From Deltaproteobacteria bacterium (lineage in GTDB: Bacteria; Myxococcota_A; Polyangia; DRWM01; JAAZOP01): a DNA stretch of 64,000 nucleotides. A program made the translations under genes and the position numbers. A model generated the notes under the pieces. The model was not told where the DNA came from. It was given only the letters and a program-made list of their open reading frames with translations, and did not search any database. The DNA is taken from NCBI GenBank assembly GCA_016218815.1, contig JACRCX010000082.1:43004-107003 (forward strand). The letters run 5' to 3'. Below, piece by piece: positions 17,102 to 24,744 of this stretch (position 1 is the stretch's first letter; the number at the start of each line of letters is the position of its first letter).

Positions 17102-18322
17102 ATGCGGGGACACGTGGTCCAGACGATGGTGGTCGCGATTGGCGTGATGGCCGCGGGAACGGCGCGGGCGCAGCCGGAGAATCCCGGTGCGTTCGAGGTG
17201 GTGACCTGGGATGCGGGGAACGTTTACGCGGCGGGGGCGAGCCTGCCGACGAAGGTCTACTACCCCGCGGGCGGCGGCGGCCCGTTCCCCGTCGTCGGCG
17301 TGATCCACGGCGCGTCCCGTGCCGGCGCCTACATGCGCACGCTGTCCGAGACGCTCGCCTCGCGCGGCCTGGTCGCCGTCACCCCCACCATTCCCTGCAA
17401 CTTCCTCGGCTGCAATCACGACGAGAACGCCGCCCAGCTCTCCGCGCTGCTCGACTGGGCCGTCGACCAGGGCGCGACGCCGGGCTCGCCGCTCGAGGGC
17501 CTCGTCGACGGCGAGCGTCGCGGCCTGGTCGGCCACTCGTGGGGCGCCCTCGCCTCACACCTGGCGGCGTCGCGCGACGACCGCATCGATGCCGTCGTGC
17601 TGCTCGACCCGAACGACGACGTCGGCGTCGGCGCGGCCGCGACCGGCGAAATACGCGCCGCGACGCTGCAGCTCCTGGCCGAGCGCAGCGGCGCGTGCAA
17701 CAACCAGTGGATGGAGGGCACGGTCACGCCGGCGCTGCCGGAGCCGCGCCTCCAGCTCACGATCCCGCGCAGCGCGCACTGCGATCCCGAGGACCCGACG
17801 GACGGGCTGTGCGCCGTGGCCTGCGGCAGCGGCGATCGGGCGACGACCCCGTTCTTCCGGCGCTACGCCGTCGCGTGGCTGGCCTGCACGCTCGCGGCCG
17901 ACTCGGAGGTCGCACCGTGGCTCGGCGGCTCGGCGTTCGACGATGACCTGGCCGCCGGGCTGATCGGCGGCGTCGCCAGCGCCGGCCTCGACCTGCTGCC
18001 CTGCCGCTCGGCTCCGGGCGCCGACGCCGACGCCGACGCGGATGGGGACGACGACGGCGGCGAAGAGCCGGATGTGGCGGCCGACGCCGGCGCGGACGGA
18101 GGGCTGGACGTCGGCGAGGAGACGGACGAGGGCGCAGACGTGGATGGTGCGCCCGACATCGCGCCGGACACCGCCGCCGACGCGACCGGCGATACGGGAA
18201 CCACGGGCGGCGGCGGCGATGGTTGCGGCTGCCGAAGCGCGGGCAGGACGGGGCGAGGCGGGTGGGTCCTTGCGGCGATCGGGCTCGCGGTCCTCGGCAG
18301 CCGCAGGCGTCGTTTCGACTGA
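17102..18322 (+). CDS. Secreted alpha/beta hydrolase with MYXO-CTERM tail
   Basis: A 406-residue protein with a cleavable signal (MRGHVVQTMVVAIGVMAAGT then A-R-A before Gln). The nucleophile elbow is G-H-S146-W-G; candidate Asp and His are in V-L-L-D-P-N-D and S-A-H-C-D-P-E. The layout, with V-V-G-V-I-H-G-A early, matches chlorophyllase and PAF-acetylhydrolase-like hydrolases. An Asp/Ala linker with a run of D-A-D repeats (about 305-375) leads to G-C-G-C-R, a hydrophobic helix and an Arg-rich end, a MYXO-CTERM sorting signal that anchors and then releases surface proteins in myxobacteria. Substrate unknown. Confidence 0.8.
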   Translation: MRGHVVQTMVVAIGVMAAGTARAQPENPGAFEVVTWDAGNVYAAGASLPTKVYYPAGGGGPFPVVGVIHGASRAGAYMRTLSETLASRGLVAVTPTIPCNFLGCNHDENAAQLSALLDWAVDQGATPGSPLEGLVDGERRGLVGHSWGALASHLAASRDDRIDAVVLLDPNDDVGVGAAATGEIRAATLQLLAERSGACNNQWMEGTVTPALPEPRLQLTIPRSAHCDPEDPTDGLCAVACGSGDRATTPFFRRYAVAWLACTLAADSEVAPWLGGSAFDDDLAAGLIGGVASAGLDLLPCRSAPGADADADADGDDDGGEEPDVAADAGADGGLDVGEETDEGADVDGAPDIAPDTAADATGDTGTTGGGGDGCGCRSAGRTGRGGWVLAAIGLAVLGSRRRRFD

Positions 18323-18348
18323 GAACCGAAAACCGAGAACCGAGAACT
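18321..18348. repeat. Tandem heptamer array (GAGAACC)
   Basis: Four 7-base units, GAGAACC with single changes, starting within the stop codon of the hydrolase gene. Confidence 0.8.
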
Positions 18349-19390
18349 ACTCGTTGACTGGTACCGCAAGCGACGCGCTGGCCGGCGCGCTCATGGCGCA
18401 GCGGAAGCCCAGGCGGTGGCCGTGGTGGTCGGCGCGCATGGGGCGGCGATGCGAGCTGCGGGCCTTGTCGGGGCCCCAGTACCAGGAGCCGCCCTTCAGG
18501 ATGCGGCGGTTGCGTTCCGGGCATTCGTCGGCACCGGCGCACGGGCCCTGCGGGTCGGGGCCGTCGCACTCGGCACCGCACTCGCCCGTGCAGCCGCGGT
18601 AGCAATTCGAGTACCAGTCCTGCACGAACTCGTACGCGTTGCCGGCCATGTCGTACAGACCCCACGCGCCGGGATCGAACGAGCCGACGAACCGGGTGGT
18701 GTCGGGGTCGCAGCCTCGCAGCGCGGCGCGAGCGCAGGTCGCCCGCTCCTCGCCCCACGGGTAGGTGCGCCCGTCGGTGCCACGCGCCGCCTTCTCCCAT
18801 TCGGCCTCGGTGGGCAGCCGCTTGCCGGCCCAGAGGCAGTAGGCCCTCGCGTTGAACCAGTCGATGGCGACCACGGGCTGCCGCGGGTCCTCGAAGTCGT
18901 CGTAGTGGCGCGTCAACGCGCACTCGCCGGCTCGCATGCACTCCTTGAACTGCGCGTTGGTGACCTCGGTGCGGTCGATGTAGTACGTGGAGACCACGAC
19001 CTCCGAGCGCGGGCGTTCGTTCGGCTCTTCGTCCGAGCCGCGCCAGAACGGTCCGCCGGGGATGCAGACCATGCCTTCGGGCGGGGGATCGGCGCACGGA
19101 GCGGGGGGAAGGGGAGCGGTCGTGGGGGAGGGAAGGGGAGCGGTCGTGGGGGAGGGAAGGCGAGCGGTCGTGGGGGAGGGAAGGCGAGCGGTCGAGCGGT
19201 CGAGCGGTGGAGCGGTCGCGGGGGAGGGAAAGCGAGCGGTCGAGCGGTCGAGCGGTCGAGCGGTCGCGGGCGAGGCGTCCGGGGGGGCGTTGTTGGAGCG
19301 GCAGGCAGCGAGCGTTGCGAGGGTGAGGAGGACGGCGATGCGGGAGACCGGGCGGGGTGGGGAGGGCGGCCTGGAATTCGGTCGTGGCAC
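18347..19390 (-). CDS. SUMF1/FGE-fold lipoprotein with repeat-rich linker
   Basis: A 347-residue protein from GTG 19390, chosen because GGAGGT lies five bases upstream. A signal ends at L-A-A-C30. Residues 40-85 are a Pro/Thr linker of repeated A-R-P-L-D-R-S-T and L-P-S-P-T-T-A words. The rest is a formylglycine-generating-enzyme fold: M-V-C-I-P-G-G-P-F near the start, R-T-E-V-T-N-A-Q-F, L-P-T-E-A-E-W-E-K-A-A-R-G, Y-P-W-G, and G-F-R-C-A near the end. I do not see the paired active-site Cys of true FGE, so it may be a binding rather than an oxidising member. The linker DNA is made of octamer and 24-mer repeats (see findings). Confidence 0.8.
   Translation of the reverse strand: MPRPNSRPPSPPRPVSRIAVLLTLATLAACRSNNAPPDASPATARPLDRSTARFPSPATAPPLDRSTARLPSPTTARLPSPTTAPLPSPTTAPLPPAPCADPPPEGMVCIPGGPFWRGSDEEPNERPRSEVVVSTYYIDRTEVTNAQFKECMRAGECALTRHYDDFEDPRQPVVAIDWFNARAYCLWAGKRLPTEAEWEKAARGTDGRTYPWGEERATCARAALRGCDPDTTRFVGSFDPGAWGLYDMAGNAYEFVQDWYSNCYRGCTGECGAECDGPDPQGPCAGADECPERNRRILKGGSWYWGPDKARSSHRRPMRADHHGHRLGFRCAMSAPASASLAVPVNE
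19114..19264. repeat. Octamer and 24-mer tandem repeats inside the SUMF1-fold gene
   Basis: Three 24-bp units (19114-19185) and two octamer runs of CGAGCGGT: four units at 19185-19216 (the last with one change) and four perfect units at 19233-19264. They are read in the coding frame as a Pro/Arg/Ser/Thr linker just after the lipidated Cys. Confidence 0.85.
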
Positions 19391-19413
19391 GGCGACCTCC
19401 GGGGAACGGCCGA

Positions 19414-20469
19414 TCAACCGCCGGCGGGCGGCGGGTCGGCCGGCGTGGCTCGGGAGGGTGGCACGGGCTGCCGCGGGTCGGCCGGCGGCTCGACGGTGGT
19501 CGGTGCCGGTTCGGACGTCGTCGAGGGCGTGGCAGGTGCGGTCGCCGGGGCGCCGTCGGTGTCCGTCTCGGGTGCTGGCTCGGCCGGCGGGGCGTCCGCC
19601 GAGGCGGGGGCGGCTTCGGGCGACCACTCGCCCTCCTGCGAGCGTTCCTGATCGGTTTCTTCGTAGAGGTCGGGGTCGACGTACTGCGCGGCCTCGCCCG
19701 GGCCGGAGACGTCGATCCAGTACCAGGAGTCCTCGCGGGCATCGAGGTGGACGAAGGTGCTGTTGGGGTAGTAGCCGACGCCGGCGTGATCGAGGGTGCG
19801 GCAGAAGTCGCGCAGATCCTCGTTGGTGACGCCGTCGAGGTGGAAGTCGAGGGCGCGGCCGAGCATGTGGTTGCCTAATGGCTTGCCGGGGCGGCGGACG
19901 ACGGGGCGGACGGCCGAGTGGACGTAGACGGTGCGGCCGGGCCAGTGGTCGGCCACACGCTGCAGCAGGGCGAGCAGGTCGGTGCTGACGGGGATTTCGC
20001 GGTCGGTCGAGACGTGGCGAAAGATGTGGCTCGCCTGCGTGCGGGCCGAGGAGCGGAGGTCGCCGTCGTCATTGAAGAGGCGGACGGTGATTTCCTCGTC
20101 GGAGTGCATGCGGTGGAGGGTGATTTCGACGTGCTCGCCGTCGTCCGGCGTGCGGGCCCGATCGTGCGCGGTGCCGATTCCGTCGTCGGCGTCTCCCGTG
20201 GAGTCGTCCGCGGCACCCTCGCCGTCGCGAGCCGAGCCGCGGGGCGGCGGGATGTGCAAGCGGTCGCCGGCCCGCAGGACGTCGTCTTCGTCCAGGTCGT
20301 TGGCGTGGCGCAGGGCCCGGACGGAGATGCCGCATTCGCGGGCGATGGACCACAGGGAATCGCCCTCGCGCACGGTGCGCGAGTCGCAGTCGTCGCCCGC
20401 GCGGGCCGACGCGGGCGCCGCGAGGGCTAGCGCGGCGAGCAGCGCGGCGGCGGTGCGGGACATCCTCAT
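19414..20469 (-). CDS. LysM plus DUF882 (peptidase M15-like) exported protein
   Basis: A 351-residue protein with a signal peptide (cleavage after A-R-A), one LysM domain (REGDSLWSIARECGISV, about residues 35-80), an acidic linker, and a DUF882/M15-type domain. The domain has candidate zinc ligands in G-N-H-M-L-G-R-A-L-D-F and F-V-H-L-D-A. A long Pro/Ala/Glu tail follows. Proteins of this build act on peptidoglycan cross-links or stem peptides in the periplasm. Its start overlaps the stop of the upstream permease gene by four bases (ATGA), so the two are co-translated. Confidence 0.8.
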   Translation of the reverse strand: MRMSRTAAALLAALALAAPASARAGDDCDSRTVREGDSLWSIARECGISVRALRHANDLDEDDVLRAGDRLHIPPPRGSARDGEGAADDSTGDADDGIGTAHDRARTPDDGEHVEITLHRMHSDEEITVRLFNDDGDLRSSARTQASHIFRHVSTDREIPVSTDLLALLQRVADHWPGRTVYVHSAVRPVVRRPGKPLGNHMLGRALDFHLDGVTNEDLRDFCRTLDHAGVGYYPNSTFVHLDAREDSWYWIDVSGPGEAAQYVDPDLYEETDQERSQEGEWSPEAAPASADAPPAEPAPETDTDGAPATAPATPSTTSEPAPTTVEPPADPRQPVPPSRATPADPPPAGG

Positions 20470-21854
20470 CCCGCGGGTCCGTCCAGGGCGGCTTCCGCCT
20501 CCGGACGCGCGGCGGGGGCAGGCGCGGCGCGGCGGCGGGCGAGTCCCACCCAGAGCGCGAGGCCGGTGACGATCGTGGCGGCGGCGGCGATGGCGGCCAA
20601 GGGCTTCTGCACGACGGAGTGAACGACCATCCAGAGGGAGAGGGCGAGGAAGAGCAGCGGCGTCACGGGGTAGCCCCAGGTACGGTACGGGCGGGCCAGG
20701 GAGGGCTCGCGCCGGCGCAGGACGATGACGCCGGCGACGGTGAGGCCGGCGGAGACGGAGAGGGTCAGGCCGAGGTAGGTGAGCAGGGCGTCGAAGCTGG
20801 AGGTGAGGACCATCACCAGGGCGAGAGTGCCCTGGAGGACGACGGCGGCCGCCGGGCCGCCCCACGAGGTGCGGTAGCCGAGGAACGAGAGGGCGGGGTG
20901 GTCTTCGCCCATGGCCTGGTAGACGCGCGGGCCGGCGATCATCATCGCGCTGGCGGAGGTGAGCAGGGCGAGCGCGATGGCGCCGGTGAGCAGGCGTCCG
21001 CCGACGTCGCCGAACAGGCGGTCCGCGGCCAGATGGCCGACCTCGACGACGCCGGAGATCTGCGCCGCGGGCGCGGCGGAGAGGAAGACGACGTTGAGGC
21101 CGAGATAGAGGACGACGACGACGGCCGTGCCGATGAGCAGGGCCCGGGGAACGGAGCGGGCGGGCGTGCGGATTTCGCCGGCGAGGTAGGCGGCGCCGTT
21201 CCAGCCGGCGTAGGCGAAGGAGACGAAGATGAGCGAGACGGCGAATCCGGGGGAGACGACGGCCTCGGAGACCGGCTCCGCGCCGCCGGCGAAGGCGGTG
21301 CCGACGTCGCCCAGCAGGAGGCCGCCGAAGAGGAAGACGAGGACGAGGCCGACGTTGAAGACGGTGAAGGTGTTCTGAAGACCGCAGCCGACGGAGACGT
21401 GCAGGGCGTGCAGGATGGTCAAACCGACGGTCAGGGCGACGGCGGCGGCGACGGGGTCGACGCCGGGCGCGACGGCGCGGAGGTACGAGCCGAAGGCCAG
21501 CGCGGCGGCGGCGGTCGGGGCCGAGAAGCCGACGATGAGCGAGATCCAGCCGGCCGTGAACCCGACCGCGGGGTGGAAGACGCGCGAGAGCAGTCGGTAC
21601 TCGCCGCCGTTGCGGGGCAGCGCGGCCGAAAGCTCGGCGTAGCTCAGCGCCCCGCACAAGGCGAGCAGACCGCCGAGCAGCCAAGCCAGGAGCACGGCGG
21701 GCGACGAGCGCAGCTCGGCGACGAGCAGCCCAGAGGTGGTGAAGACGCCGGCGCCGACCATGCTGGCGACGACGAGCAGGGTGGCGGTCGCGGCGCCGAT
21801 CCGCCGGCCGTTCCCCGGACCGCACCCGCCCTCCGTTTCCGCCTGCGCTCCCAT
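20466..21854 (-). CDS. APC-family amino acid permease
   Basis: A 462-residue, roughly twelve-helix membrane protein. The first helix has M-V-G-A-G-V-F-T-T-S-G, the unwound Gly-rich TM1 of the APC superfamily; L-S-Y-A-E-L-S follows in TM2. Near the middle F-A-Y-A-G-W-N-G-A appears, the usual TM6 element. R-P-Y-R-T-W-G-Y-P sits before TM11. Substrate is probably an amino acid or polyamine. ATG 21854 follows GAGGGAG. The coupled LysM-DUF882 gene suggests recycling of wall-derived amino acids, which is inference. Confidence 0.85.
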   Translation of the reverse strand: MGAQAETEGGCGPGNGRRIGAATATLLVVASMVGAGVFTTSGLLVAELRSSPAVLLAWLLGGLLALCGALSYAELSAALPRNGGEYRLLSRVFHPAVGFTAGWISLIVGFSAPTAAAALAFGSYLRAVAPGVDPVAAAVALTVGLTILHALHVSVGCGLQNTFTVFNVGLVLVFLFGGLLLGDVGTAFAGGAEPVSEAVVSPGFAVSLIFVSFAYAGWNGAAYLAGEIRTPARSVPRALLIGTAVVVVLYLGLNVVFLSAAPAAQISGVVEVGHLAADRLFGDVGGRLLTGAIALALLTSASAMMIAGPRVYQAMGEDHPALSFLGYRTSWGGPAAAVVLQGTLALVMVLTSSFDALLTYLGLTLSVSAGLTVAGVIVLRRREPSLARPYRTWGYPVTPLLFLALSLWMVVHSVVQKPLAAIAAAATIVTGLALWVGLARRRAAPAPAARPEAEAALDGPAG

Positions 21855-21964
21855 GCTCCCTCGGCCGCAATTCCCCCGCGCGGCAGGCGGACCATACTCG
21901 CAATTGACGCCGCCGCAAAACCGAGTGAGGGTACGAGCTTCGGATGGCGGCTTTCGGGGATTTC

Positions 21965-22001
21965 GCGCAAAGGGCGCAAAGGAACGCAAAGGACGCAAAG
22001 G
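21965..22001. repeat. Tandem 9-10-mer (GCGCAAAGG)
   Basis: Four units of (G/A)CGCAAAGG abut the start of the next gene; the last unit also supplies the AAAGGGG that can serve as its ribosome binding site. Confidence 0.75.
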
Positions 22002-22003
22002 GG

Positions 22004-23335
22004 ATGGGCTTCTTGTACCGGCGTAGTGAATGTCTGATCGCTGCTGCCGCGGGCGTCTGGCTGGCGGGCGGGCACTGCCGCTCGGAGTCACGGACGGGGG
22101 CGACGGCGGAGGTGGCACAGGACGCGACGGACACGACAGAAGGGTTTCTCGGGCCTAGCCGCCCACAGCTTGGGGACCGACTCCGCGCGCAGGGCGCACT
22201 TCCGGATCCGAACCGCGGGCTTCAGCCCGCGGCTGCCTTCCCGCCGGAGCCGCGCCCCGAAGGGCGTGATGCCGAACCCAACGCGACCGTGGAACCGCCG
22301 GACGGCGGGGGCGGCGCCGATCCGAACGCGGTGGTGGAACCGCCCGATGGTGGGGACGGATCCGAGGCGTCATCCGTGGGCGCGCGCCCGGCGGTCGATA
22401 CGTCGACCTTGCCGGCGCTGCTGGAGGAGCGCGGCTTCGAGGAACCGACGGGGGGGTTCCTGGCGTACGTGATCGCGATGCGCTTCGAGGACGGGCGGGC
22501 GCGGATCGTCGCGGAGAGGCGGTACGACGTCGAGGGGACCTCGGAGGAAGCGAGCACCTGGAACCCGGCGTCGACCGTGAAGCTCTACGCGGCGATCGGC
22601 GCGTTGCGGCGCATCCACGCGTTGGGATACGACCGGCAAGCCACGCTGACCTTCCGGGGCACCGGCGAGCCGCAGACCTGGACGCTCGAGGCGCTGGTTC
22701 AGGCGGCGATCGGGCCGAGCGACAACCTGGCCTACGACTACCTGGTGGTTTTTTCGGGATTCGATTGGCTGCACGAGCGGCTGCTCACGCCGGAGAACGG
22801 GTTCGAGCGGACGGCGTTGCGGATCCCGTACGACAAGGGGCGCTGGACGCGGCTGGGGTTTTCCGAGTCGCTGCGGGATTCGCCGGACATCACGGTGGAG
22901 CAGGACGGGCGGACGACGGAGCTGCCGGCGGCGGTGGGCGATGCGGAGGTCGCCTGCGACCAGGGCTCGTGCACGACGCCGGCCGAGCTGGGCGAGACGT
23001 TGCGGAGGGTGATGCTGCAGGATCTCCTGCCGGACGAGGAGCGGCTGGGGCTGCGGGCGGACGACCTCACGCTGCTGCGGGAGCTGTTGGCGAGTCCCCG
23101 GGAGCGGGGCACGGAGGTGGTGCACGAGCTGCGTCCGTCGTTCTCGGCGGACGCGGTCTTCTTCCACAAGGCCGGCTACGCGGACGAGTGGTTCAGCGAC
23201 AACGTGTACATCGACGACCCGGCGCTGGACCGGACCTGGGTCGTCGTGCTGGCGGGAAGGCCGGGCCGCTCGTGCCTGGACCGGGTTGCGGAGCTGCTGG
23301 GCGAGCTGCTCGTCGGGGGGCGGCTGGACCCGTGA
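22004..23335 (+). CDS. Serine hydrolase, class A beta-lactamase fold
   Basis: A 443-residue exported protein. The N-terminus is hydrophobic (LIAAAAGVWLAGGHC) and may be lipidated, though the lipobox is poor. Residues 60-125 are a low-complexity linker with a duplicated V-E-P-P-D-G-G block and an embedded palindrome. The catalytic domain has S190-T-V-K193 (S-x-x-K), S239-D-N241 (S-D-N) and K389-A-G (K-T/S-G element, here with Ala). No Glu166-type omega-loop residue can be placed with confidence. It could be a D,D-peptidase relative, a beta-lactamase, or an inactive binder. Confidence 0.7.
   Translation: MGFLYRRSECLIAAAAGVWLAGGHCRSESRTGATAEVAQDATDTTEGFLGPSRPQLGDRLRAQGALPDPNRGLQPAAAFPPEPRPEGRDAEPNATVEPPDGGGGADPNAVVEPPDGGDGSEASSVGARPAVDTSTLPALLEERGFEEPTGGFLAYVIAMRFEDGRARIVAERRYDVEGTSEEASTWNPASTVKLYAAIGALRRIHALGYDRQATLTFRGTGEPQTWTLEALVQAAIGPSDNLAYDYLVVFSGFDWLHERLLTPENGFERTALRIPYDKGRWTRLGFSESLRDSPDITVEQDGRTTELPAAVGDAEVACDQGSCTTPAELGETLRRVMLQDLLPDEERLGLRADDLTLLRELLASPRERGTEVVHELRPSFSADAVFFHKAGYADEWFSDNVYIDDPALDRTWVVVLAGRPGRSCLDRVAELLGELLVGGRLDP
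22213..22232. repeat. TTCA-loop palindrome inside a CDS
   Basis: Perfect 8-bp arms CCGCGGGC/GCCCGCGG around TTCA, flanked on the left by CCGAA. It lies in the linker of the serine hydrolase and is read as N-R-G-L-Q-P-A-A. Confidence 0.8.
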
Positions 23336-23390
23336 CGGAGCGACGCGGGCCAACCGATCCGCCGCCGCCGGGGGGGAAATTGAAACCACC

Positions 23391-23418
23391 GATGGACACC
23401 GATGGACACAGATGGGCT
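23391..23418. repeat. Tandem 10-mer (GATGGACACC)
   Basis: Two full and one partial 10-base unit, GATGGACAC(C/A), in the 141-base gap before the MopE-like gene; nothing else is seen in that gap. Confidence 0.7.
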
Positions 23419-23476
23419 CCGCCCCAAATCCGTCGGGTGTTGCGCGGGAACCACGGGCGGCGCATGATGAACGGCG

Positions 23477-24682
23477 GTGCGGACGAGAAGCGGGCCAGTG
23501 GGCGTACGAAGCGCTGCGGGTGCCGGGCGCGCGTGCGTGCTGGCCGTCCTCTTCGGCGGCGGGCTGTGGAATTGCGACACCGGCACGCGGCTGGCGGGAG
23601 ACGATCGCGACGACACCGGCGGGGAGGACCGAACCGGCGCCGACGACGCGGGTGAAGACGGGAATGCGGACGTGGCGGGGGAGGGGGCCGACGTCTCGGG
23701 ACCCGACGCGGATGGCGCGTCCGATGGGACGGACGGCCTCGACACGGCGGAAGGGTTCGACGGCGATCCGACCGACGGCCCGAGCGAAGAGCGAACGTGC
23801 GGAGCGGGCCGGACGTGGTGCGCGGGCGAGTGCGTCGATCTCGCGAACGACCCGGATCATTGCGGCGACTGCGACGGGCGATGCCGCTTTCGGTTCGCCG
23901 ACGGGCGGTGCGACGGCGGGGTGTGCGGCCTGGGCGACTGCTGGGGCGGGCACTGGGACGTTGATGGGGAGGCGGCGAACGGCTGCGAGTACGTCTGCGG
24001 CGGGTCCCGGCCGGAGCTGCGCGACGAGACCTGCAACGACCTGGACGACGATTGCGACGGGGACACGGATGAGGGGGTCGTCGGCGTGGGGGAGCCGTGC
24101 GGCACGACCGAGGGGTCGTGCGAGCCGGGCGTAACCGCCTGCGCGGACGGCGAGCCGGCCTGCGCGGGGGGCGTGGCTCCGGCGCCGGAGACGTGCAACG
24201 GGCTCGACGACGACTGCGACGGGGAGACGGACGAGGAGACGGGCCTCGAGCGCTGCGGCAACGGGCTCGACGACGACTGCGACGGGGCGACCGACGAGTT
24301 GCCGCCGACCGGGCCCGAGGTGTGCAACGCCTGCGATGACGACGGGGACGGAGCGACGGACGAGGATCTCGGCGCGGGCGGCTGGTGCGGTCCGGAGGCG
24401 GGCGAGTGCGACCCGGGGCACTTCGCTTGCGTCGGCGGCGAGGTGGCTTGCGTCGGGGGGCGAGGACCGGCGCGAGAGACGTGCGACTGCCGGGACAACG
24501 ACTGCGATGGCGAGACGGACGAGGGGGAGCTGTGCGGGGGGGGCGAGTGGTGCGTGGAGTGCATCTGCGCCGTACGCTGCGATCCGGAATTGGAGTTCCC
24601 GTGCCCGGTGGGCTGGGAGTGCACGTGGGTCGATTGGCCGGAGGATCCGGGCGTTTGCTTCTGCATGCCGGTGCACGGGTAG
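23477..24682 (+). CDS. Cys-rich lipoprotein with MopE-type repeats
   Basis: A 401-residue protein from GTG 23477, with an N-terminal hydrophobic segment ending G-L-W-N-C. An acidic linker (about 35-110) leads to tandem motifs of the form C-N-x-L-D-D-D-C-D-G-x-T-D-E (at about 190, 235, 255, 280 and 335). These are the MopE/Cu-binding-type repeats frequent in myxobacterial surface proteins, where the Asp cluster may hold calcium. The C-terminus is a separate Cys-rich knot. It is followed after 62 bases by another lipoprotein gene on the same strand. Confidence 0.75.
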   Translation: MRTRSGPVGVRSAAGAGRACVLAVLFGGGLWNCDTGTRLAGDDRDDTGGEDRTGADDAGEDGNADVAGEGADVSGPDADGASDGTDGLDTAEGFDGDPTDGPSEERTCGAGRTWCAGECVDLANDPDHCGDCDGRCRFRFADGRCDGGVCGLGDCWGGHWDVDGEAANGCEYVCGGSRPELRDETCNDLDDDCDGDTDEGVVGVGEPCGTTEGSCEPGVTACADGEPACAGGVAPAPETCNGLDDDCDGETDEETGLERCGNGLDDDCDGATDELPPTGPEVCNACDDDGDGATDEDLGAGGWCGPEAGECDPGHFACVGGEVACVGGRGPARETCDCRDNDCDGETDEGELCGGGEWCVECICAVRCDPELEFPCPVGWECTWVDWPEDPGVCFCMPVHG

Positions 24683-24744
24683 GGCCTGATTGGGCGCGCC
24701 CGGAGCGACGCGCGGTCGGCGGAGAGGCGGGAGCGGGAGAGACG

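Noticed and set aside
19114..19264. CRISPR-like repeats
   Set aside because: The repeats are contiguous, lie in a coding frame and have no unique spacers.
20619..22037. Plus-strand Glu/Gly/Asp-rich frame opposite the permease
   Set aside because: Pure low-complexity mirror of hydrophobic codons on the opposite strand; no Shine-Dalgarno.
24385..24744. Longer N-terminus for the first VWA lipoprotein
   Set aside because: The upstream part is antisense-like Arg/Gly sequence inside the preceding gene; ATG 24745 gives a proper lipoprotein signal.
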